Source: Drosophila persimilis
Taxonomy: Eukaryota > Arthropoda > Insecta > Diptera > Drosophilidae
Length of the DNA stretch: 64,000 nt
Assembly: GCF_003286085.1 (NCBI RefSeq)
Contig: NW_020825288.1
Coordinates: 18,104,001-18,168,000, forward strand
Reading direction: 5' to 3'
The notes under the pieces: model-generated
Database searches by the model: none
Told to the model about the DNA's origin: nothing
Seen by the model: the letters and a program-made list of their open reading frames with translations, nothing else
Position numbers and translations under genes: made by a program
Part shown: positions 12,717-26,715 of the stretch, in pieces
Position numbering within the stretch: the first letter of the stretch is position 1
How the letters are laid out: each line of letters opens with the position of its first letter

Positions 12717-15700
12717 GACCTTGGCGAGCATTTTTTAATGGTAACGACAATCAATTATGCTTCCAGAAATCATATTTTTTGACACCGTGCACAATGACGC
12801 AACCTGCCTAATGATTTTTGAGGGAAAGTTTTATTTTTACCTTGAGGATCCTTGAAGGTTGCTTCACCGAACTCCAACTGTCGCTGAGCGTAGTTTATCC
12901 ATTACCAATTGTGCCCATTCGTTCCATGTCTGAACAGCTTCGATACATTCCGAGCTAAATTGACTAGACCCTGCACCCCCACCCCCACCGCCACCGACCC
13001 CGACTTCCCAGAGTCTCTGAGTCCCGCTCTGCCCCCCTTCATCCCAGACCCTATCCAGCCTCTCGATGCCCAAGCCTGCAGTTCGGAACAGGCGTTGCAT
13101 GGACATGAAAATTTACATGGACATGAAAACATTTACGCAATTAGCTTTATTTTATATACTCGTCTGCACAGTGGTCTGGGAAAGAACAGTCCGGCCTCGT
13201 TACAAATTCATTGACTTCATTCACCACGTTCTTTAATCAACCAGACAAAATGAGAAGACAATGTCTGTAATTAAATAATATTCTTTAAGTCCTTCAAGTC
13301 GTAAACTCTATGAGGTAAAAATTATACGAATCTAGGCTTATCCGTCTGGGGATGTTTCTTATTTGACTTTAACTTTTAAATATTCAGTTTGGGTTTTAAA
13401 AAGTTGACTTAAGGGAATCTTTGCCTAATGTCTAGGAAGGGTGAGTAGCCCATTTAATTTTTCGTTGAACATATCAAGATTCCGCTTTAAAACATATAAA
13501 CGAAGCAAAAAAAATAAAAAATATGCTTAAATTCCCATCACGTCACGCAAATGTGAGCCCTGCAATATTTTGACGTGTGGCATTAACTTTAATGGGGAGT
13601 CCTATCCACCAATCAAAGCGTATTTAAAGCGCGGCACATAATTTGAAAATTGGTTTTTTCCACACTGGAGTCGCGTTATTAGCCTATCCATATCATAATT
13701 AATCCTAAACACGCAATTTGTGCCAAATAATTACATTTAATATGGCTCCATCCCACTGCCCGCAGTCCACAGCATGCCTGCCACGCGGTGCAGTGCGGGG
13801 AAATTTGCATTGAAATGCTTAAAGTAAAATATATGACGGTAATTAAAATGCATTTTACATTTACTGCCCAACAGCCACGGCCAACAAGTGCCACGGCTGC
13901 TGTTTTTCTCCCAGTGCATGGCCATAATAGCGAGTGCATTAACAATTAGTTGACCGCATTCATTAGGCTCTTCTCCGCCATGACCACGACCATCCGTCTC
14001 GACCACCGGGATAGCACGATTCTGCGGTGCCAGAGTCCAAGCCGTCCTAGAGCAGACCCCGTATCTCCGGCAACCGCCCACAACTTCATTCCGATTCCCT
14101 TCTGGCCAGCAGCAGGACGAGAGGACAGATTTATGCCGCCCGACCGGCTGCTCAGCTTGTAAATCTCGGCCCCCGGCTGCGGGGCAATAAACACGCGTTT
14201 GGCCAAGACACCGCCGCACACCCACCTCTGGCACCACCACACTCAGCACAGCAACAACGCCCACCGCAAAGGCTCGTTTGGTCAGATTCACTTTGGGGCC
14301 GACGAAGTCTCCAGTCCAGCCTAAGATAATGGCCAAAAGGCCCAACAAACACCATTACATAAATACATGTACATGTGTACACATATATACATATATATTA
14401 TATACATGTAAGCTGTTGTTGTAACAAGATTTAATTTCGTAAAAAAGTTACTCACGAAATTTACGAGGAGTACATGGGTTGAGGTTGCGATTTTTTTCTG
14501 GTGTGTTTGTGTGTTCGCATAAAGTGTTGCCGCCAAGATTTATGCGTCATGAATAAACCCAAGGGGGGCTAAGGCTATGGAACCAACAACAACAACAACA
14601 ACGACAACAACGACAACAATGTCGTCACAAGCTGGCCGAAACCACTTTGGCGGGGGAAAAAAACAAGGTCCAAAATAAAGTTTCTCAGCTCCGCGAGCTA
14701 ACACCAACATTTCGAACAAACGAATCTGTTACGAGTACATAAGGAAATGCGTTGCCCCAGAAACAAAAGCAAAAATCGATTTACTCACACATCCATATTT
14801 GTAGATAATATACGTATGCGTGTGTTTATGTGTGTGTGCATAGACTCACTTAATGGGAACATAAATCAAAAGGCGTGCCTATTTGCAAATTAGGGAAAAA
14901 GTTTTTAAATATAATTTTGCTTGGCTCGGGATTTTCTTGGAGTTCCTATAAATATTTGCAGGGTTTGAACACAGAAATGTATCTTTTATTGTGGCCGAAA
15001 AATAAAGCATTGATCTATGTTTTGAAATATTTATATTTCTTGTGGTTCTCTCGAGGTGTTAAAAATCTATCCTAACATGTAGTATCCAATAGATCTGAGA
15101 TATTGTAAGTCCTCGATCTTCCTATGCATCGAGCGATCAAATACTTGCAGCACGCTTTGCGAGTGGTCTCTGCTGAGTACCCAGATAATTGAAGAGAGGC
15201 GCAGAACAAGCAAAAACAATTGCATGTGTAGCACACAATTTATTGGATTGGCCAAATCAGAAGGATCTGTCCGGGGATAGGGTTGAGCACCGGTTGAGGT
15301 TGAGGGCTGGGCTTGACTGGATAAAAGTGGACGGACTGTAATGGCAATAATCCAGTAGAACGCCATAAAAGCTGTTTATGGTTTCGCGCTCCTTGTGCGC
15401 CATAAATCGAGCAGGAAACGGAGGAGAGGCCCGGTCTTGGTCTGTCCCCGAAGCTGGGTGTTGTGGGCTGAGGTTGAATCCGATTCTTGATCTGGATCTG
15501 AAGCGAGGAGCAAGGAGCGAGAAGCGGGAAGCGAAGTGCCGTGGGCAGCCAGACAGGCGTATATAATTTAGTTATAAAAATAACTGCAACAGTCTCGGCT
15601 GTAAGATGAGATCTCCTAGAATGGTCAGACTCCAGGTGGAGGCCACGAGAAGGGGCCAGCAGCGGATTCGGGTCTTGCTGCGAAAATGGTGAGGCGGCGT

Positions 15701-18700
15701 CATTGTAAATTAAAAATAAATGAAGTGCGTGTTTTCCATTTTCCGCTTTCGATTCTATTCTCTGGATTTGAGCTGCGGCGGGCAGAGGAAAATTTTCGAT
15801 TAAATTATTTATCTGGTTTTTGCATCGCTGCATCCACGATTTATGCGCGGTAGCGAAATGCGATTCGGATCCGATTTTTCAGATGCGTCCGCAGCGGCCG
15901 CACGGGTAAAAGCCAATTAATTTTTTGTATCAGTAGATTGCAATGCGGATGAGTAATTTTATTATTTATGCGCTTTCTGTGCAAAAAACTGAAATTAAAC
16001 CCGAAGTTGGTTTCAATTTGCAGTCCCCGCATGAAAGATGGCTGCCCCATCCGGGCATGGGGGAGGGACCATAAATAAGCCTTGACACAATTGCAGCATT
16101 GCCAGGGGGGGTGGAGGCAGGGGTAGGAGTTGAGGATGAGGATGGATAGGGGGATTTGAGCCTGCAACGAGTGCTAAATAACTTTTGTCAGACAAATTAA
16201 AAACGATATCGTCCGGCTCCCGCCCTCTCCATCTGAGATTTCCATTTCCATTTCTATTTTGCATTTCCTTTTCGTGCAGCTGATGCACTGCTCGCAGTCC
16301 TCCCTTCGCTGCGACCCCTTCGGTGGGACTATTATTAGAAGCATTTTCAGATATTTATGCGACGCGTGACGCTTCTTCTCCTGGCTACTTCTCCTCCCTC
16401 CTCCCTCCTCTCGTCCTCCTCCTCCTCCTCCTGTGCTCATGGCGTCCGCTTTCCCATTTGCATAATCGCTTTCGATTCCTCGCACGGCCCTCGCCTTAAA
16501 TGAGTTATTCGCGAGTGTCTCCGAGTCCGCGCCATTGCCGCTGCTGGCCGTCCCCATTGCCAATTCGATTAGTGAATCAATAAGGATCTGCTCTGCATTT
16601 TAATGCGATTTATGGTTGGACGGAGCCGAACAGTTCTGCCGTCTAATCTGTAGACCTTGGCAGATTGTCGCATAATTTTATTCCAATTCTGATTCGTTTT
16701 TTATTTCGCTGAACGAGAATAAAAATAATTTTAGATGTGGGCATTATCCAAAGTCCAAAGTCTCAAAACGTCGGAAGATTCCTTTTCTTTCGGTTGAAGA
16801 TTGTTTTCATTATCGATCTATGCTCTTAAAATAAACATACCTTTCTAGCAAGCAAAAAGTGGTTAGAGCAGAAATATGATAACGATAGTAGAGAAGTATA
16901 GACAAATGATGCAATTTTTAAGTATTCTAAGAAGTCTGACAAATATTCGATGTATTCAGATTTATATTTTCAATACAATCTGATGGACAAAGGCCCCAAT
17001 GGTGGTTTGATTTGTACAGCGTCTGAAGCTCGATGAAAATTACATTTATTTGGCGCTGTTTTCCATTGTCGAACAAGGGAGAAAACAAGAGGCGAGATGC
17101 GCCAGTGAAATAAATATTCATTATATTATTTTTAAAGGCAACTCCCACACGACGGAGACATGACAATACAGAAATTAATAGCGCATCGCAGATTTAATTA
17201 AAACATTTTCGAAATCATGGCGAATGGTGGGAAATTTACGATTCTGCGATGACTCGGAGGCGGGATCGGATCGGATCGGATCGGCCATCGTTGGGATTGG
17301 AGGTGGCTGAAAAACGAGCTGCGTTACATTTTCACTGATTGCGTACAATTGAAGGAGATACAGATACAATTTACATGCAGGCACAGAGAGACAGAGCCGC
17401 ATCCATGGCCCGAGCCCGAGCCCGAGCCAGAGCCAGAGTCGAAGTCGGCGCAGGAGAGACAACAATGGCAATCAGCAGAGCGTCTGAAATTTATAGTTCA
17501 CTCGCGGCGCAGAGCCAAAGTTCATAAAGTTTCATCAGGCGGAGGCAGAAAGGGCTTCGACCATAAAGGAGCCACGAGCGAGGGAGGGGCACGGATATTG
17601 GAAAGCAGCAAAGACGGAGACGAAGATGGTGCAGAATATATTTCGCAGCAAGCTCCTTAAAATATGCAAATGAAGAAATAAATTTGCATCCTTTTTGTGC
17701 TCGCACACAGCTGCACTCCACACCAATGTACCAACGTGTGTGTGCAGATCGCTCCGAAGTGCAGTCAGTCACGACAAATACAGATACGTAGACGGAGCCA
17801 AGGAGCCAAGGAGCCAAGGAGCGAGCGCCGGGGACTCACGTCCCGAGCATAAATAGCACTAGCATATTCAAAGCCTCCAGAGGCAGTGGGTATCGCTCTC
17901 CAGCTCTCCTGCTCTCCTGCTTACCGCAGAGTCAAAAGATTAAGACACAAAATTCTTTATATGCTAAAATGCAAATAACATTAAATTAAGCAACTTTTTG
18001 TGCCCGTCCTTTCGACCATCATCCTGCCTCCGCTCTGTTTTGCAGTTCTGCTGTCTGTGGGCCTTTGGAGCCGCCGGACTGAAGCTAAAGCTGAAGCTGA
18101 GGATGATGCCGATGCCGATGCTGGAGTCAAGCCAAGGCTAAAGTTTCTTGCGGTTAACGGCAATTTATGTATTTTGGGGTTTAATTCTAAAACTGTTACT
18201 CACAACAGGCGCACTCATGGAATTCTCCTACGAACCTAATGGCTCTGGTCGGACCGGGCCCGGCAGAGACGTGTGGCAATTACAGCGTTTGTGTTTCAAA
18301 CTTTTACTTACCCAGGAACGTGAGCCACAGCTATGGAAATAGGCGATTGGGTGAGCAGACTTGAGCTCATTTTACATACACACCCTTCCACCCGGTCCAC
18401 GGCATGAGCTGGGTTTTGCGGTCTGTGGAGTCACAGGCGAGCAGGAAGAAGGAAATTAAGGAATCCCAGCTATAAGCAAAGACAATCCAAGTCTGGGGCT
18501 AAAAACTCTCAAAGGATTAATTTCCCATCGGCCATTCCGTCTAGCCTATTCTATGCCAACGTCTAAAGCTCCTAGAAATGCACATTAAGCAGCGGTGGAA
18601 AATATCCAGTTGTAGCCAATAATAAATAATAGCCAAAGTTATTACTTAGCTAATCATTTTGTCCTTGACAGACCAAAGGTTAACATAAACACTTCCCTAC

Positions 18701-20130
18701 CGAATGTAATTGAACCAATTGCATTCCGTATAGCAAGGCTCATACCCATTATATCAGTGGGATCTAGAAGAGGCCCGTTCCGTGGCAATCCCAGCTCATT
18801 AAACGGTGCAATCTCATGAGGGACAGCAGCCATTTACTTTAGAGAGGATAAAACAATGGATACTTCTTCAAACGTACGATAGGCAATAAATGGCAGCGCA
18901 GGAGACGTCGGGGCAGAGTTACGACAATGGGAAGCTGAAGCTGACTTCAATTTGCCACCAAGGATGCGGCCATTAATGGAAATATGTGCAAAGGCCCGCC
19001 GCGGCTTAGCCGGTCTGCTTGGAGGAGCAGAAGTCTGGCCGTGGAAATGGGAGAGTGCAGGTTCCAGCACCAAATGGCGTGTTGATGCGCTGCCAAATTG
19101 GCCGATGCCTGCAGAATGCGTGCGAGCATCAAAATTATATTAAATCATGCATTAACCATGAGCCCGGACTCCAGCTCCTGCTGGTCGTGCTCCGTCTCAG
19201 CCACCACTTGGCCAACACAAGACCGATTTGGCAGCAGTCCTTTGTTCTCCCGCTTCTGCAGACAATGTTTTATACATCGTCTGACTGTGGCTGTGGCTGT
19301 GGCTGTGGCACAGGAGAAATGAATTTTTATTTGCAGCGAGAATCTTTTGACATTTTCTAGAGTTGTATGAATTTTTCAGCTCTCTCGGCGTTACCTCTTT
19401 CTCCTTCTCCCGGCGGGAGTGTGGGATGTGAGAAGTACGTCTGTCTCGCCCACTGGTCGTCCTCACACTCGTATTTGCCACCCGATAATAACTTAATATG
19501 AGTTTTTAATCCGAGAGTGTCGTCCGAGTGAAGCAGGGCCACAGGGACCCAGCAGCAAATCCACTTTGATGATTAAAAATGATAAAATTGTTTAGTGCCG
19601 GCGGCAATGGGTCTCCCGGGTGCCCTAAGCTGCTATACACACATTATAAAATGGTCGCCGGATTCAGGATCAGGTCGTCGAAAAGGGACAGGATGTGTGT
19701 GTGTCTGATTGCAGACCCTGCATCCACCCGGCTGTCCGTCCGCTCGCAGAAGCATCCAATGGTCGTGTCAAAGCAAACAGGAAAATGTCAAAATTTAAGC
19801 TCACACAGAGCCATGAATGCTTAATTGCGTCGCATGTTTCTCGCACTCGTTGGCTCCGGCCCGGTCTGGTGTGGGCGGAACGAGTTAGGGATTGGACGTG
19901 AACGTGGTTTGGGGCTTTGCCGGTCGGTGAAGCGTAATTAAAGCAGGCTTACGGCAGCCATATACTCGGATGACTTGATGGGCTGCTGAAAAAGGGTTCA
20001 AGTCAAGGGGTTGCGTGCTGGCGCTTTATCAATGTGATTTGTGAGATTGGATATAGCCGGGACCGGCCAGGACAAACCAGGGCTCATGTGGGTTTATTGC
20101 GGTCTTAGCGGTCGTATGGATATGGATGTA

Positions 20131-20166
20131 CCCTACCCCTACCCTTATCCCTACCCCTACCCCTAG
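20131..20166 (+). repeat. Telomere-like CCCTAC hexamer array
   Basis: Six imperfect CCCTAC/CCCTTA units. The minus strand has runs of three or four G separated by 2-3 bases, so it can in principle fold as a G-quadruplex. It is interstitial; Drosophila telomeres do not use such repeats. Confidence 0.8.
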
Positions 20167-21433
20167 TACGTCGTATATCAGCAAAGTTTAACAAATTAAT
20201 TCCGCAAAGTTTTCGCAACTTTGCACAATTTGGCGTAGCTCCAGGACCGCGTAGGATAGCACTTGACCAAATACGAGTATCAATTTCTTGGCAAAGTTCC
20301 CCCCATAAATTCATCTGTCGAGTACATTACCATTTACGGCGTAGCCCATTGCAATTAACAAAAATGGCCAAAGAAATTACGGATTGGCCCATTGGTTTCC
20401 AGAAAATGTACGTATTTAAAGTTCTTAAAATTACTTGGAGATTTGGGTTTTACCAGAGCCCACTGTTTAGATCCGTAACCTTCAATGCTTAAATGTAGAA
20501 TCCCCAGATCAATGTCTGCGCGGATACAAAAAAGATATAGATATAGTCTTATATGATCTGCTTGATAGTAACCCGTTTGCCCATCAGAAATTCAAAATAC
20601 AAGGGTTGAAGCTCAGGAGCCAATCTTAAAGCCCAGCCTACGATGACTCTATCTGTGCTGAACATTCCCTGATTATCGATTCTTCATATTTCCCCACTAC
20701 CCTCGGACCCAGTTGAAATCCTTCTGCTTACCTTACCGAAACATCGAAATGACTAAGGGCAACAGCCAAAAATAAAGACTTGGGGAGAACCACATATCGT
20801 GATTCGTCTGCGTTAATCAACTGCCAGAAAGTCGCACAACTGGCGTGGCCTGAAAGGTGAGCCGGGAGCTGCTACAAAAGGTACGAGGCTAAAATATAGC
20901 AGAGTGAATCGGGAAAGGGAATGAATGCGAAACCAGGCACGAACGTTGACATCACAGAGTTATATGTGCTGCGATCCCTTTGCTCCGCCGTCGCTGTCCG
21001 GGATTGCCTGGCCACGTAGTTTACTTCGAACTTTTCCCATGCAGCGGCATGCGAGAAATGCCGCAACTTCAGTTCCATTCAGGGTGGGGTACAGGAGAGT
21101 GGCCCAAAAGGACAAAACGTGTTTTTAATTACTCGTACTTCCCTGCGGCACCCCTCAGTATTTACGAGTATGTCCGACATTATCCAGAATAAAGTTTACT
21201 TTCAGCCAACAAAACTTTGCCGAGCTAAGGGATTCCGTAGACCACGTCCCGGTTTAGCTGCATTTCCAACGCTGGAAATCGCAACAATTTCGAATCGTAT
21301 GGTTCAATGGCGCATTAAAAACCGATTGCCTTTGCCGGCACCCGACGGCCTTCGAGCCCAGCTCGGCGCGGCACATAAATTCAATTTCCGCGCCATGAAT
21401 TCCAATTCCATTAATTCCACTAAATTGACCCGC

Positions 21434-21447
21434 GCGCCATCTAGCGG
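21434..21447 (-). promoter_or_regulatory. Strong CTCF-type motif in bxd domain
   Basis: On the minus strand it reads CCGCTAGATGGCGC, matching 13 of 14 positions of the CTCF consensus CCASYAGRKGGCRS and the fly core AGATGGCGC. A second, weaker core AGGGGGCGC lies on the same strand at 21465-21473. CTCF marks boundaries throughout the fly Hox complexes. Occupancy is untested. Confidence 0.5.
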
Positions 21448-21479
21448 CATGTGGACGCACTGCGGCGCCCCCTCTCCCA

Positions 21480-24400
21480 CTCCCACTCCACCCTTCAGTT
21501 TAAAGTTTGTCCATGGAAAAAAGCAACCGAGGAAACCAGTTCTGGAGTACAGGAGCGCACTCCAAGACTAAACGGGTTTTGGCCCTTGAATCAAATGGAG
21601 TCCTTAAATTTTTTTATTTTTTTTTTCCTATTACCCTAACTTTACCTGAAAACATAACCACAAAGCGCCTGTAAAGCGAAACAGCCATCAGAAACTCTAC
21701 CAGATAGTAAGGCCAACGTGAACGAGTCTCTCTCCCTGACCCTGTGATGCATTTGCACAATGACCTAGGTAGCTCTAATGTAACCCATGCTATCGCAACC
21801 AAAAAGATAGAGACATAATAAAGTACATATATATAAAGTTGCATAGATAGACGCACTACCAAAAAGCCCTACTAGGAGCATACAACATTTTAGAAAAAAA
21901 AAACTGGAATTTAATTAAAGAATGGGTTTTATTTTCTTTATAAATGTATTAAAACCTCTTCTTAGTACGGCCCATATTTAATGTAAATATACAAATATTT
22001 AAAATAAATGTGTACAATTATATTTGTAGGAAATATATTATAATTTATATTTAGTTTAAAAATGAAAATATTAAATATACTTGGGTATGAAATACATTTA
22101 TTTGAAATAGATGTACATAAATCCAATATTTTCATATTAATGTTTTAATATAAGTAAGGGTAGGCATCAATAAGAAAATATTCTCGTAGACTCTATTCAA
22201 CAATCAACACCATAACCCACTACAACCCGAAATAGCCTGGCAGGCCTATCCAATACTTCGAAAAATCGAATGCTGGAGAGCACTTCGCTCTGACCATAAC
22301 AATTACAGCTATAACATAAATTTCAGCAGCACCCAAACACAATTAAAATAACTGTCATTGTATTGGCATTAAATGTCAGTTTAAGCGAGTGCGTGTCATT
22401 CGCGGCCTGTCGCCCCGCCCTCCAGCCATTCCGCAGAGCACATTGTGAGGCGAGTCAAGAATCGTTCCGTCCTCATTCTCCCCAGGAAATGGGACGTCCG
22501 TGTCACTCCGCGCTCGGTTCTGCTGCTTCGGCTGCACTGAGTAAATATTTTCACAGGACGCAGACAAGATTTTGAAGTTGTCGGCAGTGGTCGGGTCCAG
22601 CCACACATTCAATAGATTTTCATCACTTGCACTGCGGAAAATTAAACAAACATCCCCCAGATGTACTTGGTGGTCCCGGGCTCATGGCAGGGTGGCTGGT
22701 GGCCATGTTGTCGCTGTCGTTGCTGCTGTTGCCATTGCTGATATCGATTTTCCATGCTGCTCCTTGGTGGAGTCTTTCAGGAAAAGGATATCCTCTGGCG
22801 CGCGTGTAGATACCAGAAGGCCACGGCCCCTGTGGCGGCCACCCATCCCCATCCAGCTTCACATGTACGGTCGATCAGCCTGCAACTGATACAGTCTGCG
22901 ACATTCATAAATGGACTAGCAAAATTCTGCAATATTTATATATAATTATAGAAAACTCAGCAAAATTCAAAAATCTATCGTTGTGTGCTCTATGGCTGAG
23001 CCATGTTGTATCATATATACATATACAAATAAAAAGGATGTTTTTTAAATCATATTATCGGCATGGAACGGACTGTACCTCGCACCATTTGAGCTGAACA
23101 AAAGCGCCGATACACTGCACATCAGTTACCATTCAATTCGACTACCGGGCTTCCGAATGGCAACGACCATGCCATCGCTTCCTGCCCGAGGCCACCCCCA
23201 GGGAGCCAACGACCGACCATCCGCAGGCCAGAGCCGACTCGTTCCTAGATCATGAATCAGGCGGGTGGCCATCATTCTATCGGCAGATAAAGCTATTACC
23301 GCCATGCCGGATAAGTGCGCAACCGGCGCTCCAAGCTCTGTTCTGTTCTGTTCTGTTCTGTTCTGTTCTGTTGTCCGCGTTAGATTAGAATTTAAATCCA
23401 GCAGCAGCGCACAAACACCCACCCACCCCATCACCCTTCGCTCGACAGAGAAAGGGCGCGTGTGAGTAGGGTGAACACAAATCCAGGCGGTTGACGGAGT
23501 CCCTTGTTCAGCCATTACGGATATCACCCCAAATGGCCAGGAACTGCGCTTTCTGCCGCCGCCGTGATGGCCGACGCTGTCGCTGCGATGGAGAGCCAGC
23601 CTATGGTGGTGGCGGGTTGGCTTTTCGTGGCCGTTGTCCGGACAGAGCAGATTAATACACACATTGAATAAATCTTTTTTTGGCGTTTATTTTAATTTCT
23701 CTGTAAGCATAAACTACGAGCGCCAAGGGAAAAACGTGCTTTCCCACAGCAGGATACTAACGAATTTCAGGGAACCAGTTCGTTAGTCCCTTTATGGCCC
23801 TCCTTTCCGCTATATACAAACCTCCTTAACTTATTTTTTGATTAAGATATTTATTACTTTAATTGGAATTACAATTATATTAATGAATCTACATATTGCA
23901 AACACAAACACAAACAACATCGTTGACCAGTTTGGAGCGTTTTCAAACGATATCCATGAAAATCACAATATAGAAAACTGAATGTTCAATTTTTGCCATT
24001 CAGCATGTGGAGCGTGTAAGATGTCGTCTGAAATTGGAAAAGAGGATATGAATAATACATTGTAACTTATATATATTGTACTTCTGCAAACATCTTTTTA
24101 TCATATTTCGAATAACTATTACGGTAAGATTGATTTATAAAAATAGAAACAAATAACAATTTACGGCTGCGCTCTGCATCCTAGGAATGTAAATGCATTT
24201 TCATAAATAATAACTAATTAATATTTATCTATCGTTATTCCTGTTCTGCTTCACACCCATAGACAGACACCCCGAAGACGTTCGATAACCTTTTCGTACC
24301 CAATTGCAATCGCCATTCGCATGCTACCCTAATGAACTGCTGCCCCTCGAGGCCTGGAGCAGGTCCCTGGCCCGCAAAAGGGGAGGAAAAAATCAGCAGC

Positions 24401-26715
24401 TTAATGTTGCATTTTATCGCCGAGACGCTCGGGCCTCACCTTGCTTATCGCAGCTAGGGAGACAAAGCAGATGAGGCTGAGGTTTCTCTCTGTATGTTTC
24501 GTCTGGGTCTGGTTCTCCCCTCAAGTTGGTGGTGGGAAGGGGAAACGGAAAGCGAACGAGCTCGGAGCGTGTAATTCAGCAGCATGTTTGTATAAATTGT
24601 TTATAGGTAATACACTTAGGCAAACGACACTTAGAGTCATCATTACAAGCGCTTCAGCTGCAATAACAGGCCATCTTGCACATAGTTTTCGCAATTTACT
24701 TGATCCCGGGCGTGCGGCAGGGTCCCTGGCGGCCCAGATGGGGGAGCCTGGTAGCTGCTGGCCTCAAGTGCCCGTGGCAGTCGATTAGCAATATTTAGGT
24801 AAGCTTCAGTCCGCCTCGGATGGCGTTTTCATCATTGCTATTGGCCATAAAGGACACCGGCGTCTGGTCACAAGGCTTAACGCAAAATATGGGAAATTTT
24901 AAATCTTAAAGAAGCCTGCTACATTATTTTCCCCTCGCCGGACCGGGTCAGACACAGACTTCGCAGACTTTCCCTTTCACGCCCCAGCGATTCCAAACTG
25001 CTTCTAATAATGCAATTGATTCTTGATTTGCGCTCTCCATTTTGATATTTGTCGCCGGCCAAGGGCAAGGGCGAAGGACTCGGAGACTCCGAGACTTGGA
25101 GACTCGGAGACGATGACGAAGTTGGCGACGGGCCGCGAGGGCAACGTGCACATTTCATAAATCCCAGCTTCATTTTCGCTACATTAAACGTCAAAATATG
25201 AACCCATTTGTGAAACGTTTTCGCCGCTCCCAGCGTCCAGAATGGCACTAGCCATTATAACTACAACAAGGGCCCCACGAGCACCAACAACAGAAGCCCC
25301 GTGCACGGAGCCAACAACATTATGGCAATAACGGAACGGACAAAAGGAAAACTAGAAGCCGCTGGGAAGGGCAGCAGAAGTGAATGACTTCGAATAACGA
25401 ACGTTCTGCATTGCTATTCAGGGAAAGTTCTCAACTGAGAAAACTAAGCATTAACAAAGGTATAAAGTAATTAATATGCAATTGATTGAATGACTCATTT
25501 GAAAATATATTTTTGAACTATATCTAAGTCATTTTAATAAACTGAATATTATTTGTACTCTAATAAAGATCTTCTAGAAGAATCAATAAAGAAAACTTCG
25601 CTAATGTGGAACAACTGTAGAGTACTCAAAAACCAGCAAGCACGCGAGAAAGTGTATGGCAAGGGAAAATATTTAATATTGGAGTGGCACAATCGAAGGA
25701 AATTACTACCCTCTTCGGAAATTAATGAAATGGTTGAATTACTTGAAAAAACCCCGAATTTAATGAGCCATAATAGTAGATGGTGGAATCCTTAAATTTC
25801 CTATTTGGTGACTCAACTTTAACAGGAGAAGTTCCTCTTTGAGACCGTTGAAACATGTTGTAAGGAATGGCTGCTCTGAAAGCAATTCCATCTTCTTATT
25901 CATGAATTTCTGCCGGAACGAGTCTACTGAGTATCATCCTGCTGTTGTCCTCTGCTGAAGGAAAGGTTTGAATCGAATTCGAGTCGATGCGCACGTTCAC
26001 ACAAGTAGCAGCAACAGCAACAGCAACAATAACAACTCATATGGAGCATGCACCATGGCCGTCTCGAGGGGCTTTGGCCCCATTGCAATTACGAGTATTT
26101 TTTAACTGCTTATTGCGATTTTGTCGTCCCCGACAGCCAGGCAACCCAATCTCCGAGCACATTCTGCTCCACCCGGATATGAGCATGAGTCCCAGCAACA
26201 AGCAACCAACCAACAACTGAATTTCATTCGATTTCAATGCGAAAGGGGGTCCTGAAAGCACTCCAATAAAAATTAATGATACCATACACGCATATACTCG
26301 CACAGTTCACAAAATTCTGTGCCGACCGACCTCCTCCCTTTTTGGACTCTCCTGCGTGGTGGGTGGATGGTTCGAAATTTCAATTTTGTTGAAAACTGAA
26401 TTGCGTTCTTTACATAGGTACATACACATATGCACATACACACTGATATATCTTTACCTTTTTGAAAGAAAAAAAATTCGGAGAATAAATTTTACAAATT
26501 CTTTGAAAAGAGACCATTTCTTATAGTAAAAGGAAAGGAATTTAGCTGCAATAATGAAATACAATAATCACATAACTTTGGCTCCACACTATGTGATTTA
26601 ACCAATGCTCAAATTCCTTATTAAATTAAAGAGCTACAAAGTTAACTAAATAATATACCTCATAAGGTAATTTTGTTTCATTCGTTTTATTTTCTTTGAA
26701 AATGAAATTCAAAAT
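21480..26715. other. Presumed bxd-distal regulatory DNA
   Basis: No protein gene supported. Very AT-rich from 21880 to 22150 and 23670 to 24250. TTCTG pentamer array at 23336-23372. A small inverted repeat ACTAACGAA/TTCGTTAGT at 23756-23787 (14-bp loop). The 80-codon frame at 25553-25795 is AT-rich and Lys/Asn-rich, matches nothing I know, and is not called. Confidence 0.45.
23336..23372 (+). repeat. TTCTG pentanucleotide array
   Basis: Seven near-perfect TTCTG units. Confidence 0.85.

Larger units (their letters stand above)
2491..21420. other. Presumed bxd/pbx regulatory DNA without protein genes
   Basis: About 19 kb with no frame that looks coding. It alternates AT-rich spacers (for example 3480-3860, 5230-5680, 6240-6680, 13240-13520) with GC-richer blocks full of CATAAA, GCCAT and TAATTA motifs, as expected for Hox enhancers. 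Short tandem repeats include GGTTGG (5945-5968), GGCTCT/GGCTCA (7208-7254), TTCGCCG (9158-9196), GGGACT (11335-11377), CAG (11440-11465), GGGCCT (12672-12716), AAC (14582-14620), GATCG (17263-17283), GAGCCC (17403-17434), CCAAGGAG (17790-17821), TGGCTG (19282-19311) and CCCTAC (20131-20166). Individual bxd or pbx enhancers cannot be delimited by eye. Confidence 0.5.

Noticed and set aside
13737..14348. 203-codon open frame on the minus strand
   Set aside because: No recognisable motif; mixed Trp/Cys/Arg-rich composition typical of GC-rich non-coding DNA; overlaps other frames of similar quality on both strands.
15240..15833. 197-codon open frame on the minus strand
   Set aside because: Repeat-driven Gln/Pro composition (QPQP from GGTTGAGG-type repeats); no family resemblance.
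20131..20166. CCCTAC array as a telomere relic
   Set aside because: Drosophila telomeres are maintained by retrotransposons; this is one of many short hexamer repeats here.
25553..25795. 80-codon plus-strand frame in AT-rich DNA
   Set aside because: Lys/Asn-rich as expected from AT-rich sequence, no known motif, and no link to the Tc1-like fragment 0.9 kb away could be shown.
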